Shown: piece after piece, positions 25,007 to 34,200 of the stretch | Layout: every line of letters starts with the position of its first letter | Numbering within the stretch: position 1 is the stretch's first letter | From: Leisingera sp. SS27 | GTDB taxonomy: Bacteria > Pseudomonadota > Alphaproteobacteria > Rhodobacterales > Rhodobacteraceae | Direction: 5' to 3' | Assembly (NCBI RefSeq): GCF_028368855.1 | Contig: NZ_JAQNCY010000019.1 | Span: 1-42,164, forward strand | Length of the DNA stretch: 42,164 nucleotides | Notes under the pieces: model-generated | The model's database searches: none | The model's input: the letters and a program-made list of their open reading frames with translations, nothing else | Told to the model about the DNA's origin: nothing | Position numbers and translations under genes: made by a program

Positions 25007-25357
25007 TTAATTAGCGAAACACAGTTTGTTCCCATCCAGGTCCCGCACATAGGCCGAAAACCTCGGCCCGCGCTGGCCCGGCGCGCCTTCGCAGGTGCCG
25101 CCCAGGTCAAGCGCCTTCTGGTGCAGCCGGGCGGCCTCATCTGCGGAGCCGAGGCTGAAGCCCGCCATGGTGCCGTTGCCATTGCTGGCGGGTGCGCCAT
25201 CAAAGGGGAGGGCGGCGGCAAAGGCGAAATCGTCCTTGAGCCAGTAGGTCATCCGGTCGCTGGGCCGGACCTGGGTAAATCCCTGGTTTTCAAAAAGCGC
25301 GTCATAGAATTTGACGGCGGCATCCATGTTGTTGGTGCCGACAACGAAGTAATTCAT
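25007..25357 (-). CDS. VOC / glyoxalase-family protein
   Basis: A 116-aa vicinal-oxygen-chelate fold protein: MNYFVVGTNNMDAAVKFYDAL at the start and FSAYVRDLDGNKLCF at the end are the two beta-alpha-beta ends typical of small glyoxalase/bleomycin-resistance-like proteins. The usual metal-ligand Glu near the C-terminus is not obvious (NKLCFAN), so the enzymatic role is uncertain. The ATG at 25357 is chosen because the upstream extension is not family-like. It lies alone between the pseudogene and the ABC operon. Confidence 0.82.
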   Translation of the reverse strand: MNYFVVGTNNMDAAVKFYDALFENQGFTQVRPSDRMTYWLKDDFAFAAALPFDGAPASNGNGTMAGFSLGSADEAARLHQKALDLGGTCEGAPGQRGPRFSAYVRDLDGNKLCFAN

Positions 25358-25490
25358 TTTCAAAAGCAATCTCCAAAGTGCTTGAGCGTGCCGCAGGCAG
25401 GTCTGCGCGAGCTGGTGGAGTGGGAGTACATCAAGGCAGTGACAGGGTATGTCAGCAGGCTTTGAGAAACCGGGGGTGTGCCGAAAATGA

Positions 25491-25516
25491 AAAGGCCCGC
25501 CAAATGGCGGGCCTTT
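25491..25516 (-). terminator. Terminator of the nucleoside ABC operon
   Basis: A perfect 11-base stem AAAGGCCCGCC / GGCGGGCCTTT with a four-base loop, followed on the minus strand by TTTTCATTTT. It lies 22 bases after the BMP-protein stop. Confidence 0.9.
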
Positions 25517-25537
25517 GTGCGTCATGGGAGGGGCCGC

Positions 25538-26611
25538 TTACTGCGGAATGTCGCCTTCGATGCCTTCGACATAGAAGTTCATGCCGGCCAGGGTGCCGTC
25601 ATCAGCGGTTTCGCCCTCTGCCAGCCAGGCGGACCCGTCCTGCTTGTTAATTGGGCCGGTGAAGGCGTGGTAGGAGCCGTCAGCCTGAGCGTCCTTGATT
25701 GCCAGTGCAGCGGCCTTGACGTCCGCCGGAACCGCATCCGAAATCTCGCCGATGCCAACCATGCCGGCCCCGATGCCGTCCCAGGTGTCTGCGCTCTCCC
25801 AGGTGCCGTCCATCACTGCGCGGGTGCGGGCGATATAGTAGGGCGCCCAGTCGTCGATGATGGAGGAGACGCGCGGTTTCGGCGCGTATTCAGACATATC
25901 CGAGGCCTGGCCGAAGGTGATCACGTTGCCTGCGGCCTGTGCGGCTGCCTGCGGCGCGGTGGAGTCGGTGTGCTGCAGGATCACGTCGGCGCCCTGTTCG
26001 ATCAGCACCTTGGCGGCGTCAGCCTCTTTCGCCGGGTCGAACCAGGTGAAGGCCCAGACGATCTTGAACTGGACGTCGGGGTTCACCTTCTTGGCATGGA
26101 GATAGGCAGAGTTGATACCGCGGATCACTTCCGGGATCGGGTAGGAGCCGATGTAGCCGATGATGTTGCTCTCGGTCATGTGGCCCGCGATGGTGCCTTG
26201 CACCGCGCGGCCCTCATAGAAGCGGGCGGAATAGGTCGAGACGTTGTCGGCGCGCTTGTAGCCGGTGGCGTGCTCGAACTTCACGTTCGGGAACTTCTTG
26301 GCGACGTTGATGGTCGGATCCATGTAGCCGAATGAGGTGGTAAAGATCAGGTCAGCGCCTTCCAGCGCCATCTGGGTCATCACGCGCTCGGCGTCGGGGC
26401 CTTCGGCGACGTTTTCCACATAGACGGTTTCGACCTGATCGCCGAACTCAGCTTCAACCGCCTTGCGGCCCTGGTCGTGCTCATAGGTCCAGCCGCCGTC
26501 GCCGACGGGGCCGACATAGACAAAGCCCACTTTGGTGGTGTCGGCCATCGCCGCGCCTGCGGCCAGGCCAAGCGCCACGGCGGCGCTGGTCAGAAGGTTG
26601 GTCAGTTTCAT
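25538..26611 (-). CDS. BMP-family ABC transporter substrate-binding protein
   Basis: A 357-aa periplasmic binding protein of the BMP (basic membrane protein / PnrA-like) family, which binds nucleosides or related purines. The signal peptide MKLTNLLTSAAVALGLAAGA ends near AMA-DTT. BMP blocks: GFVYVGPVGDGGWTYEHDQG, FTTSFGYMDP, GYIGSYPIPEVIRGINSAYL, FTWFDPAKEADAAKVLIEQG, DVILQHTDSTAP. It is not the usual sugar-binding type. The ATG at 26611 follows a GGGGAGAA-type ribosome site. It is the last gene of the operon after ATPase, permease, small unknown gene and permease. Confidence 0.93.
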   Translation of the reverse strand: MKLTNLLTSAAVALGLAAGAAMADTTKVGFVYVGPVGDGGWTYEHDQGRKAVEAEFGDQVETVYVENVAEGPDAERVMTQMALEGADLIFTTSFGYMDPTINVAKKFPNVKFEHATGYKRADNVSTYSARFYEGRAVQGTIAGHMTESNIIGYIGSYPIPEVIRGINSAYLHAKKVNPDVQFKIVWAFTWFDPAKEADAAKVLIEQGADVILQHTDSTAPQAAAQAAGNVITFGQASDMSEYAPKPRVSSIIDDWAPYYIARTRAVMDGTWESADTWDGIGAGMVGIGEISDAVPADVKAAALAIKDAQADGSYHAFTGPINKQDGSAWLAEGETADDGTLAGMNFYVEGIEGDIPQ

Positions 26612-26670
26612 CAGGTTCTCCCCAGTTTGATCTTTTGGCCCCGGGCAGGGGGCAGTGAAAAGCCCCCCGT

Positions 26671-27591
26671 CTAGCGGGAGGCGTGGAAGTTGCGGCCAAG
26701 CGAGGCAGGTGCGCTGCTTTTGTCCGCCGAAAGGATAACAAGCACAATGATTGTAATCAGATAGGGCGACATTGCCAGATACTCGACCGGAATGGCAACG
26801 CCCGCGGCCTGCAGATTGAGCTGCACCACGGTGACGCCGCCGAAGAGATAGGCGCCCAAGAGTGCGCGCCAGGGTTTCCAGCTGGCAAAGACCACCAGCG
26901 CCAGCGCGATCCAGCCGATACCGGCGGTCATGCCTTCGGTCCATTGCGGCACGCGGATAAGGCTGATGTAGGCGCCGCCCAGGCCTGCGCAGGCGCCGCC
27001 GAACATGATCGCAGCCAAGCGGATTTTCAGCACCTTGTATCCCAGCGCATGGGCGGCGTCGTGGTTTTCACCCACTGCACGCAGCACCAGGCCGAGGCGG
27101 GAGTATTTCAGCACCCACCAGACCGCGGCGGTCAGGGCGATGCCGAAGTAGAGGATGATGTCATGGCCGAACAGGATCGGCCCGACAACGGGCAGGTCGC
27201 TCAGGACCGGGATGTGGATGTCACCCATCTGCGGCGGCTTGATACCGACATAGGATTGCCCCATCAGCGCCGACAGACCGAGGCCAAAGAGTGTCAGCGA
27301 CAGGCCGGAGGCCACCTGGTTTGCCTGGGCAAACTGGGTGAGGATGGCAAACAGGATCGACAGGGCCGCGCCTGCGATGGCGGCAGCAACGAAGCCAAGG
27401 AGGGGCGAGCCGCTCTCAACAGCAGTTGCAAAGCCCGCGATGGCGCCGACGATCATCATCCCCTCGACCCCGAGGTTCAGGACGCCCGCCTTTTCGACCA
27501 CCAGTTCACCGATCGCAGCCAGCAGCAGCGGGGTTGCCGCCACCATCAGCGAGGCGATGAGCAAGACCGGGTTGATTGCAGAAAGATCCAT
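26671..27591 (-). CDS. ABC transporter permease (nucleoside type, NupQ/RbsC-like)
   Basis: A 306-aa inner-membrane permease of the BPD_transp_2 family with about 8-9 helices. Diagnostic blocks: ELVVEKAGVLNLGVEGMMIVGA near the N-terminus, VASGLSLTLFGLGLSALMGQ, and the coupling region LRAVGENHDAAHALGYKVLKIR followed by GGACAGLGGAYISL. The ELVVEKAGVLNLGVEGMM start is characteristic of the BMP-type nucleoside transporters. It begins four bases after the stop of the small 105-aa gene. Confidence 0.93.
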   Translation of the reverse strand: MDLSAINPVLLIASLMVAATPLLLAAIGELVVEKAGVLNLGVEGMMIVGAIAGFATAVESGSPLLGFVAAAIAGAALSILFAILTQFAQANQVASGLSLTLFGLGLSALMGQSYVGIKPPQMGDIHIPVLSDLPVVGPILFGHDIILYFGIALTAAVWWVLKYSRLGLVLRAVGENHDAAHALGYKVLKIRLAAIMFGGACAGLGGAYISLIRVPQWTEGMTAGIGWIALALVVFASWKPWRALLGAYLFGGVTVVQLNLQAAGVAIPVEYLAMSPYLITIIVLVILSADKSSAPASLGRNFHASR

Positions 27592-27595
27592 GTTT

Positions 27596-27913
27596 TCAGC
27601 TCCGTTCGCCGCAGATGCGGGCGGTCATTTCGTTCAACAGCCTGCTGCCCATTCCACCGGGCCAACGCGGATCGTGCTGTTTCAAAATGGCCCAGAAAAT
27701 ACTCATGCTCGGGGGAAGCTCAGGCGAAGAAGTTTCGCCATTAGCTAGGGAACTCCTGCAAAGGCTGTCCCATTCATACAGGGCTGCAATGGCGTCCTTA
27801 TTGGCGCGAATGTCTGCCTCCAGCAAACGCAACTGACTTTCGTTAGCCTCCAGCACGATATGCTTTTCAGTTTCGGGGTCCCACATTCGCAGAGAGCGCA
27901 CCACTTGTCCCAT
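27596..27913 (-). CDS. Small unknown protein inserted in the ABC operon
   Basis: A 105-aa protein (MGQVVRSLRMWDPETEKHIV...). It is soluble, with a predicted helix ESQLRLLEADIRANKDAIAALYEW and a polar C-terminus ending TARICGERS. Its ATG at 27913 shares a base with the TGA of the upstream permease (TGATG), and its stop is four bases before the next permease. So it is translated as part of the transporter operon. BMP-type nucleoside operons I know do not carry such a gene. Base composition is lower in GC than the permeases. Function unknown; an accessory or regulator of the transporter, or a recent insertion, are both possible. Confidence 0.8.
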   Translation of the reverse strand: MGQVVRSLRMWDPETEKHIVLEANESQLRLLEADIRANKDAIAALYEWDSLCRSSLANGETSSPELPPSMSIFWAILKQHDPRWPGGMGSRLLNEMTARICGERS

Positions 27914-28995
27914 CACGCCACCTCCGGCTTGCCGATTGCGATGCGGAAATTGGTCAGGAGGTCGAACGCCAGCAGGAAGAACAGCAGCATCCCCTGGAAG
28001 ACCTGAATCGCGGCTGCAGGCAGCTGCAGGTTCGACTGGGCGATGTCGCCGCCAATGTAGGTCAGCGCCATCAGACCGCCTGCCAGCAGGATGCCGACGG
28101 GGTGCAGGCGGCCCAGGAAGGCGACGATGATGGCGGTGAAGCCATAGCCCACGTTGAAGTCGATGGAGATCTGGCCCGAGGGGCCAGAGACCTCAAACAG
28201 CCCGGCCAAGCCTGCCAGCGCGCCAGAGGTGCCAAGGCAGAACAGTACCAGGCGGGTGGGGTTCACGCCGGCGAATTTGGCCGCCCGCGGTGCCTCGCCG
28301 GTCAGGCGGATGTGGTAGCCGGTCATGTGGCGGTTCAGCAGAACATAGGCAAAGATCACCGCAATCAACGCCGCCACCACACCCCAGTGCATGCCGGTGC
28401 CGACAATCAGCTCGGCATTATGGGCAGCGTCCCAGGACTGCAGGTTGCGGGAGCCTGGGAAGCCGAAGCCCTCGGGGTTTTTCAGCAGGCCCAGCGAGAC
28501 CGAAGCCAGGAACTGCTCGGCCACATAGACCAGCATCAGCGAGACCAGGATTTCGTTAGTTCCAAAGCGGGTTTTCAGCACCGCCGGGATCATTGCCCAG
28601 AGCCAGCCGCCGAATGCACCGGCAATGACCATAAACGGGAAGATGAGGAAAGAGTCCGAGGGGTAGAAGGCAAGGCCGGCGCCGGCGCCGAAGATGGCGC
28701 CCATGATGTACTGGCCCTCGGCGCCGATGTTCCAGATGCCGGCACGGAAGCCCAGCGACAGGCCGATGGCGATCAGCACCAGCGGCGCGCCTTTCACCAA
28801 GAGCTGCGGGCGGTAGTAGAAGGAGAACTCGCCAAACAGAGGCTCCCAGAAAATCGTGCGGATCGCCTCCACCGGCGGTTTGCCAAGCGCCGCGAACAGC
28901 AGTCCGCCAACGATCATGGTGGCAATCACCGCCACCAGCGGCGTCGCCATCGACCAGGCACGCGACGGCTGCGGCCGTTTCTCAAGCCGGATCAT
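27913..28995 (-). CDS. ABC transporter permease (nucleoside type, NupP-like)
   Basis: A 360-aa inner-membrane permease, the larger partner in BMP-type systems. An extra N-terminal helix (AWSMATPLVAVIATMIVGGLLF) precedes a BPD_transp_2 domain with GFRAGIWNIGAEGQYIMGAI, FGTNEILVSLMLVYVAEQFL, and the coupling region LTGEAPRAAKFAGVNPTRLV followed by LAGLAGLFEVSGP. GIWNIGAEGQ is the counterpart of the GVLNLGVEGM motif in the second permease. It lies downstream of the ATPase, with 66 bases that include a dispersed repeat. Confidence 0.93.
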   Translation of the reverse strand: MIRLEKRPQPSRAWSMATPLVAVIATMIVGGLLFAALGKPPVEAIRTIFWEPLFGEFSFYYRPQLLVKGAPLVLIAIGLSLGFRAGIWNIGAEGQYIMGAIFGAGAGLAFYPSDSFLIFPFMVIAGAFGGWLWAMIPAVLKTRFGTNEILVSLMLVYVAEQFLASVSLGLLKNPEGFGFPGSRNLQSWDAAHNAELIVGTGMHWGVVAALIAVIFAYVLLNRHMTGYHIRLTGEAPRAAKFAGVNPTRLVLFCLGTSGALAGLAGLFEVSGPSGQISIDFNVGYGFTAIIVAFLGRLHPVGILLAGGLMALTYIGGDIAQSNLQLPAAAIQVFQGMLLFFLLAFDLLTNFRIAIGKPEVA

Positions 28996-29010
28996 GAAGC
29001 GGCTCCCTGT

Positions 29011-29031
29011 TTCATCTTTCCAAAAATACTC
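29011..29031 (-). repeat. Dispersed intergenic motif, copy 3
   Basis: The minus-strand copy of the 21-base element (GAGTATTTTTGGAAAGATGA plus A). It lies 30 bases after the ATPase stop and 15 bases before the permease start, in the sense of the operon mRNA. Confidence 0.65.
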
Positions 29032-29061
29032 TCGCCAAAGGCGAAAACTCTGCAGGCGGTG

Positions 29062-30579
29062 TCAGACATGCGCCACCTCCATGCCATGCGCGCCGCCCAT
29101 CATCAGGCCGATCTCGTCCACCGTCAGGCCTGCAGCCTCGCGCGGGGCGCTGAGGCGGCCTTCGTTGAGGGCGGCAAAGCTGTCGGAGATTTCCATCAGC
29201 TCATCCAGATCCTGGCTGATGCAAATGACCGCCGCACCCTTGGCCGCGAGATCCAGAAGCGACTGGCGGATGGATGCGGCGGCGGCGGCATCAACGCCCC
29301 AGGTCGGCTGGTTCACCACCAGCACATCCGGGTCCTGCAGCACCTCCCGCCCGATCACGAATTTCTGCAGGTTGCCGCCGGACAGCGACCGGGCTGCATT
29401 GCCGGGGCCCGGTGTGCGAACATCAAACGCCTTGATGATGCGTTCGGCAAAGTCCTTGGTGGCACCCCAGTCGAGGAATCCGTTCTTCTCCAGCCCCTCG
29501 CGCACCGAACCGGTGAGCATTGCGTTCTCGGTCAGGTTCATGTCCGGCGCAGCGGCGTGGCCGAGGCGTTCTTCCGGCGCGGCCAGCACACCAAGCTTGC
29601 GCCGGGCGGTTGGACCCAGCTTGCCGATTGGCTGCCCATGCAGTTTCACTGCGTCGGGTTCGGTCAGGGTTTCGCCGGACAGCACCCCCAGCAATTCGTC
29701 CTGGCCGTTACCGGCCACACCGCCGATGCCGAGGATCTCACCCTTGCGCACGGTCAGATGCACGTTTTTGAGCGCGGTGCCAAAGGCGGAAGGCGCAGGC
29801 ACCGACAGGCCGGAGATGTCCATTGCGACTTCGCCGAACTCACGGCTGCCGCGTTCAGGCGTTTGCAGGGTGCTGCCAACCATCATTTCGGCCATGTCCC
29901 GGGCGGAGGTTTCAGAGGGAATGCACTCGCCTACATTCTTGCCCAGCCGCAGGATGGTGGCGTGGTCGCACAGGGTGCGGATTTCTTCCAGCTTGTGGGA
30001 GATATAGAGGATCGAGGTGCCCTCTGACTGCAGCTTCTGCAGGGTCTTGAACAGGATCTCCACCTCTTGCGGCGTCAGCACCGAAGTTGGCTCATCCATG
30101 ATCAGAAGCTTGGGGTCCTGCAGCAGGCAGCGGATGATCTCGACCCGCTGGCGTTCCCCTGCCGACAGGTCGCCGACGGTGCGGTAGGGATCCAGCGGCA
30201 GGCCGTAGGTTTCCGACACCTCGCGGATGCGGGCAGCGAGGTCGCGCATCTCGGGCGGGTTTTCCATGCCCAGGGCGATGTTTTCGGCCACGTTGAGCGC
30301 GTCGAACAGCGAGAAATGCTGGAACACCATGGCGATGCCGTCGGCGCGCGCCTGGCGCGGCTCAGCGGGCTCATAGGGCTGTCCGCGCAGCAGCATCTTG
30401 CCGCTGTCGGGTTTGACCAGCCCGTAGATCATCTTGACCAGGGTCGACTTGCCGGCGCCGTTTTCGCCCAGCAGGGCATGCACTTCGCCCTCGCCGATGT
30501 CAAAGGAGACAGTGTCATTTGCCACCACTCCGGGGTAGGCCTTGGTCAGGCCTTGAAGGCTCAACAGTGGTACAGTCAC
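29062..30579 (-). CDS. ABC transporter ATP-binding protein, duplicated cassette (nucleoside type)
   Basis: A 505-aa ATPase with two cassettes. The first has Walker A GENGAGKST, signature LSAGERQRVEI and Walker B LLIMDEPTSVL. The second has a degenerate Walker A (GVAGNGQDEL), signature LSGGNLQKFVIGRE and a Walker B ending NQPTWGVD, with Gln in place of the usual Asp; this degeneration is normal in BMP-type and sugar-type double ATPases. The GTG start at 30579 has AGAGGA about nine bases upstream. It is the first gene of the operon. Cytoplasmic, energises uptake through the two permeases. Confidence 0.93.
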   Translation of the reverse strand: MTVPLLSLQGLTKAYPGVVANDTVSFDIGEGEVHALLGENGAGKSTLVKMIYGLVKPDSGKMLLRGQPYEPAEPRQARADGIAMVFQHFSLFDALNVAENIALGMENPPEMRDLAARIREVSETYGLPLDPYRTVGDLSAGERQRVEIIRCLLQDPKLLIMDEPTSVLTPQEVEILFKTLQKLQSEGTSILYISHKLEEIRTLCDHATILRLGKNVGECIPSETSARDMAEMMVGSTLQTPERGSREFGEVAMDISGLSVPAPSAFGTALKNVHLTVRKGEILGIGGVAGNGQDELLGVLSGETLTEPDAVKLHGQPIGKLGPTARRKLGVLAAPEERLGHAAAPDMNLTENAMLTGSVREGLEKNGFLDWGATKDFAERIIKAFDVRTPGPGNAARSLSGGNLQKFVIGREVLQDPDVLVVNQPTWGVDAAAAASIRQSLLDLAAKGAAVICISQDLDELMEISDSFAALNEGRLSAPREAAGLTVDEIGLMMGGAHGMEVAHV

Positions 30580-31214
30580 GTGCGCCGGTCCTCTTTCATT
30601 GTTCTGATCCCCCAGTCAGCCGCCGCCGCGGCGGGCATCCCGTTCTCCGTTTCATTGCGGATGGCCGGATGCAGTGCCGCCAAGGGATACTGCCGGTTTC
30701 CCGCCATGGGAATAGTGTTTGGGCAAATGCCCTGCGATTTCAGGGGTATGGCCGCGAGGATGCCATGATGGAACGGCACCAGCGGTACGCGCGCCGGGCT
30801 GCACCGGCCCTGAGCACAGGTCAAGCTGACCCACATTGCATTGCGAGTTGCGCATCTTCCCGATACCGCCGCTTTACCCTGTTGACCCGGAGTACCGTCC
30901 CCTCGATGCGGCGCAGAAGGGAGGCGGGCTGTTTATTGCTTGCTGCCAGCAGCCTAGGGAGCGGTCCGTTGCCAAAGCAAGGAAAACCGGTGCTGCGCTG
31001 CAGTATTCTGCGGAGCAAGAAAATTGCGGCACATACGGGTAGGTCGTTAATATTTATGCGTTTTATCTGCAGGTTTGCGGAGGCTTTACGCGCTGGATGC
31101 GAAAGAGTTTCAACAAAATGGATAAAATGCATTGCCCACCGCACCGGTTTTGGCGGGTGTTCATCGCACAGATCGCTCTTTCGCCTCTGCGTGTCAATAA
31201 GATAGCGTGGCGCC
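30580..31214. other. Long divergent intergenic region between the ABC operon and dnaE
   Basis: In 635 bases no credible gene is seen. The minus-strand frame at 30821-31237 and the plus frame at 30519-31205 have no recognisable sequence and overlap each other. The segment 31030-31130 is AT-rich (TTAATATTTATGCG, AACAAAATGGATAAAATGC) and is the best place for promoters. dnaE itself lacks a visible Shine-Dalgarno. A decayed gene or an unrecognised RNA could be hidden here. Confidence 0.45.
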
Positions 31215-34200
31215 ATGACAAGCTCTCCCCGATTCATTCACCTGCGCACCCATACCGAATACTCGCTGCTGGAAGGCGCCGTGCGGCTTAAAAAGCTGCC
31301 GGACCTGTGCAAGAAGCACGAGATGCCCGCAATTGCGGTGACGGACACCAACAACCTGTTTTCGGCGCTGGAGTTTTCGGTTTCGGCAAGTGGCGCCGGT
31401 GTGCAGCCGATCATCGGCTGCCAGGTGGATCTGCGGTTCACCGAACCGGCGCCGGGGGAGCGGCCCAAACCGCCCGCGCCGCTGGTGCTGCTGGCGCAGA
31501 GCGAGGCGGGCTATGAGCACCTGATGAAGCTGAACTCCTGCCTGTATCTGCGGCAGGGGGGCGAGCTGCCGCATGTGACGCTGGAGGAGCTGGAAGAGAA
31601 CGCTGGTGACGTGATCTGCCTCAGCGGCGGCCCGGACGGGCCGGTCGGGCGGCTGCTGCAGATGGGCCAGCGCCCGGCGGCGGAAGCGCTGATGCAGCGG
31701 CTGAAGGCCATCTTCCCGAACCGCCTGTATGTGGAGTTGCAGCGCCATCCGGGAGAGCACGGCCAGCCGGAGGCGGAGAAGCAGACTGAGCGTGGCCATG
31801 TGGAAATGGCCTATGCCATGGACCTGCCGCTGGTCGCCACCAATGACGTCTATTTCCCCAACACGGAAATGTTCGAGGCGCATGACGCCATGATCTGTAT
31901 CGCCGAGGGCGCCTATGTCGATCAGGTGGAGCCGCGCCGCCGGCTGACCGCACAGCATTACTTCAAGAGCCAGGAGGAGATGGTTGCGCTGTTTGCCGAC
32001 CTGCCCGAGGCGATTGAAAACACGGTGGAGATCGCCAAGCGCTGCGCCTTCATGGCCTACCGGCGCGACCCGATCCTGCCGAAGTTTGCCGATGACGAGG
32101 TGGCCGAACTGCGCCGCATCGCCAATGAGGGCCTGCAGCAGCGTCTGGCGGTGATCCCCCACGCGGTGAGCGTGGAGGAATACCAGGAGCGGCTAGATTT
32201 CGAGCTGGGCATCATCGAAGGGATGGGGTTCCCGGGCTACTTCCTGATCGTTGCCGACTTTATCCAATGGGCCAAGGACCACGACATTCCGGTGGGGCCG
32301 GGGCGGGGCTCCGGTGCGGGTTCATTGGTGGCCTATGCGCTGACGATTACCGACCTTGATCCGCTGCGTTATTCCCTGCTGTTCGAACGCTTCCTGAACC
32401 CGGAACGGGTGTCGATGCCCGACTTCGACATCGACTTCTGCATGGACCGCCGCGAAGAGGTGATCAAATACGTGCAGGAGAAATACGGCAGGGATAAAGT
32501 TGGGCAGATCATCACCTTTGGCGCGCTGCTGTCCAAGGCGGCGGTGCGCGACATGGGGCGGGTTCTGCAGATGCCTTATGGCCAGGTGGACCGGCTGTCC
32601 AAGCTGATCCCGGTCGAAGGTGTGAAGCCGATGTCGATCGTGGACGCGCTGAAGGAAGAGCCGCGTCTGAGCGAAGAGGCCCGCAACGAGCCGGTGGTGG
32701 ACCGGCTGCTGACCTATGGCCAGCAGGTCGAGGGGCTGCTGCGCTCTGCCGGCACCCACGCGGCGGGCGTGGTGATCGGGGACCGGCCGCTGGATGCGCT
32801 GGTGCCGCTCTACCGGGATCCGCGTTCGGACATGCCTGCGACCCAGTTCAATATGAAATGGGTGGAGCAGGCGGGGCTGGTGAAGTTCGACTTCCTCGGC
32901 CTGAAAACACTTACCGTCATTCAAAACGCCATGGACCTGATCTTCCAGTCAGGCCGCGATCTGCATATAGCTGAGGATGGCACCCAGCTCTATGAGCCGC
33001 CGGAGGGGGCGGAGAACCAGATCAACGCCATTCCGCTGGATGACAAGGTCACTTATGATCTCTACTCCCGCGCCAAGACGGTTGCGGTGTTCCAGGTGGA
33101 ATCCACCGGCATGATGGATGCGCTGAAGCGCATGAAACCCACCTGTATCGAGGACATCGTGGCGCTGGTGGCGCTGTACCGCCCCGGCCCGATGGAAAAC
33201 ATCCCGGTCTACTGCGAGGTGAAGAACGGCCAGCGCGAGATCACCTCGGTACACCCGCTGATCGACCACATCCTGGAAGAGACCCAGGGCATCATTGTTT
33301 ATCAGGAACAGGTGATGCAGATCGCCCAGGTGATGGCGAACTACACCCTTGGCGGCGCCGACCTGCTGCGCCGGGCGATGGGTAAGAAGATCAAGGAGGC
33401 GATGGACGCCGAGCGCCCCAAATTCGAGAAGGGCGCGGCGGAGAACGGGGTCGACAAGAAGAAAGCCAGCGAGGTTTTCGACCTTCTGGAGAAATTCGCC
33501 AACTACGGCTTCAACAAATCCCACGCGGCGGCTTATGCGGTGGTGTCCTACCAGACCGGCTGGCTGAAGGCCAACCACCCGGTGGAGTTCATGGCCGGCG
33601 TCATGAACTGCGATATCCATCTGACCGACAAGCTGGCGATCTACTTCGAAGAGGTGAAGAAGGGGCTGAAGCTTAAATACGTGCCGCCCTGCATCAACCG
33701 CTCGCTGGCGACCTTCAACGTGGTCAATGGTGAGCTGGTCTATGCGCTGGGCGCGCTGAAAAACGTCGGCCTGGATGTGATGCGGCTGGTGGCCGAGGCG
33801 CGAAATGAGGACGGCCGCGAGCGTCCCTTTGTCAATGTCTTCGACTTCGCCCGCCGGGTGAACCTCAAGAAGGTCGGCAAGCGGCCGCTGGAAATGCTGG
33901 CGCGGGCGGGGGCCTTTGATCAGCTGGACAGCAACCGCCGCCGGGTGTTTGAGAGCCTCGGCGCACTGGTCGATTACTCTGCTGCGGTGCATGACCAGAG
34001 GAATTCCAGCCAGGTGTCGCTGTTCGGTGAGGCAGGCGAGGACCTGCCGGAGCCGCGGCTGCCCAATGTGCCGGACTGGCTGCCGGCCGAGCGTCTGTCT
34101 GAGGAATTCAAGGCGATTGGCTTCTACCTCTCGGGCCATCCGCTGGACGATTACATGCCCGCGCTGAAGCGCAAGGATGTCATGACGCTGGACGAGGTGA

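Noticed and set aside
28102-30027. 641-aa plus-strand frame
   Set aside because: Antisense to the permease and ATPase genes; low-complexity Gly/His/Gln/Arg-rich.
30821-31237. 138-aa minus-strand frame before dnaE
   Set aside because: No recognisable sequence or ribosome site, and it overlaps the dnaE start; treated as non-coding.
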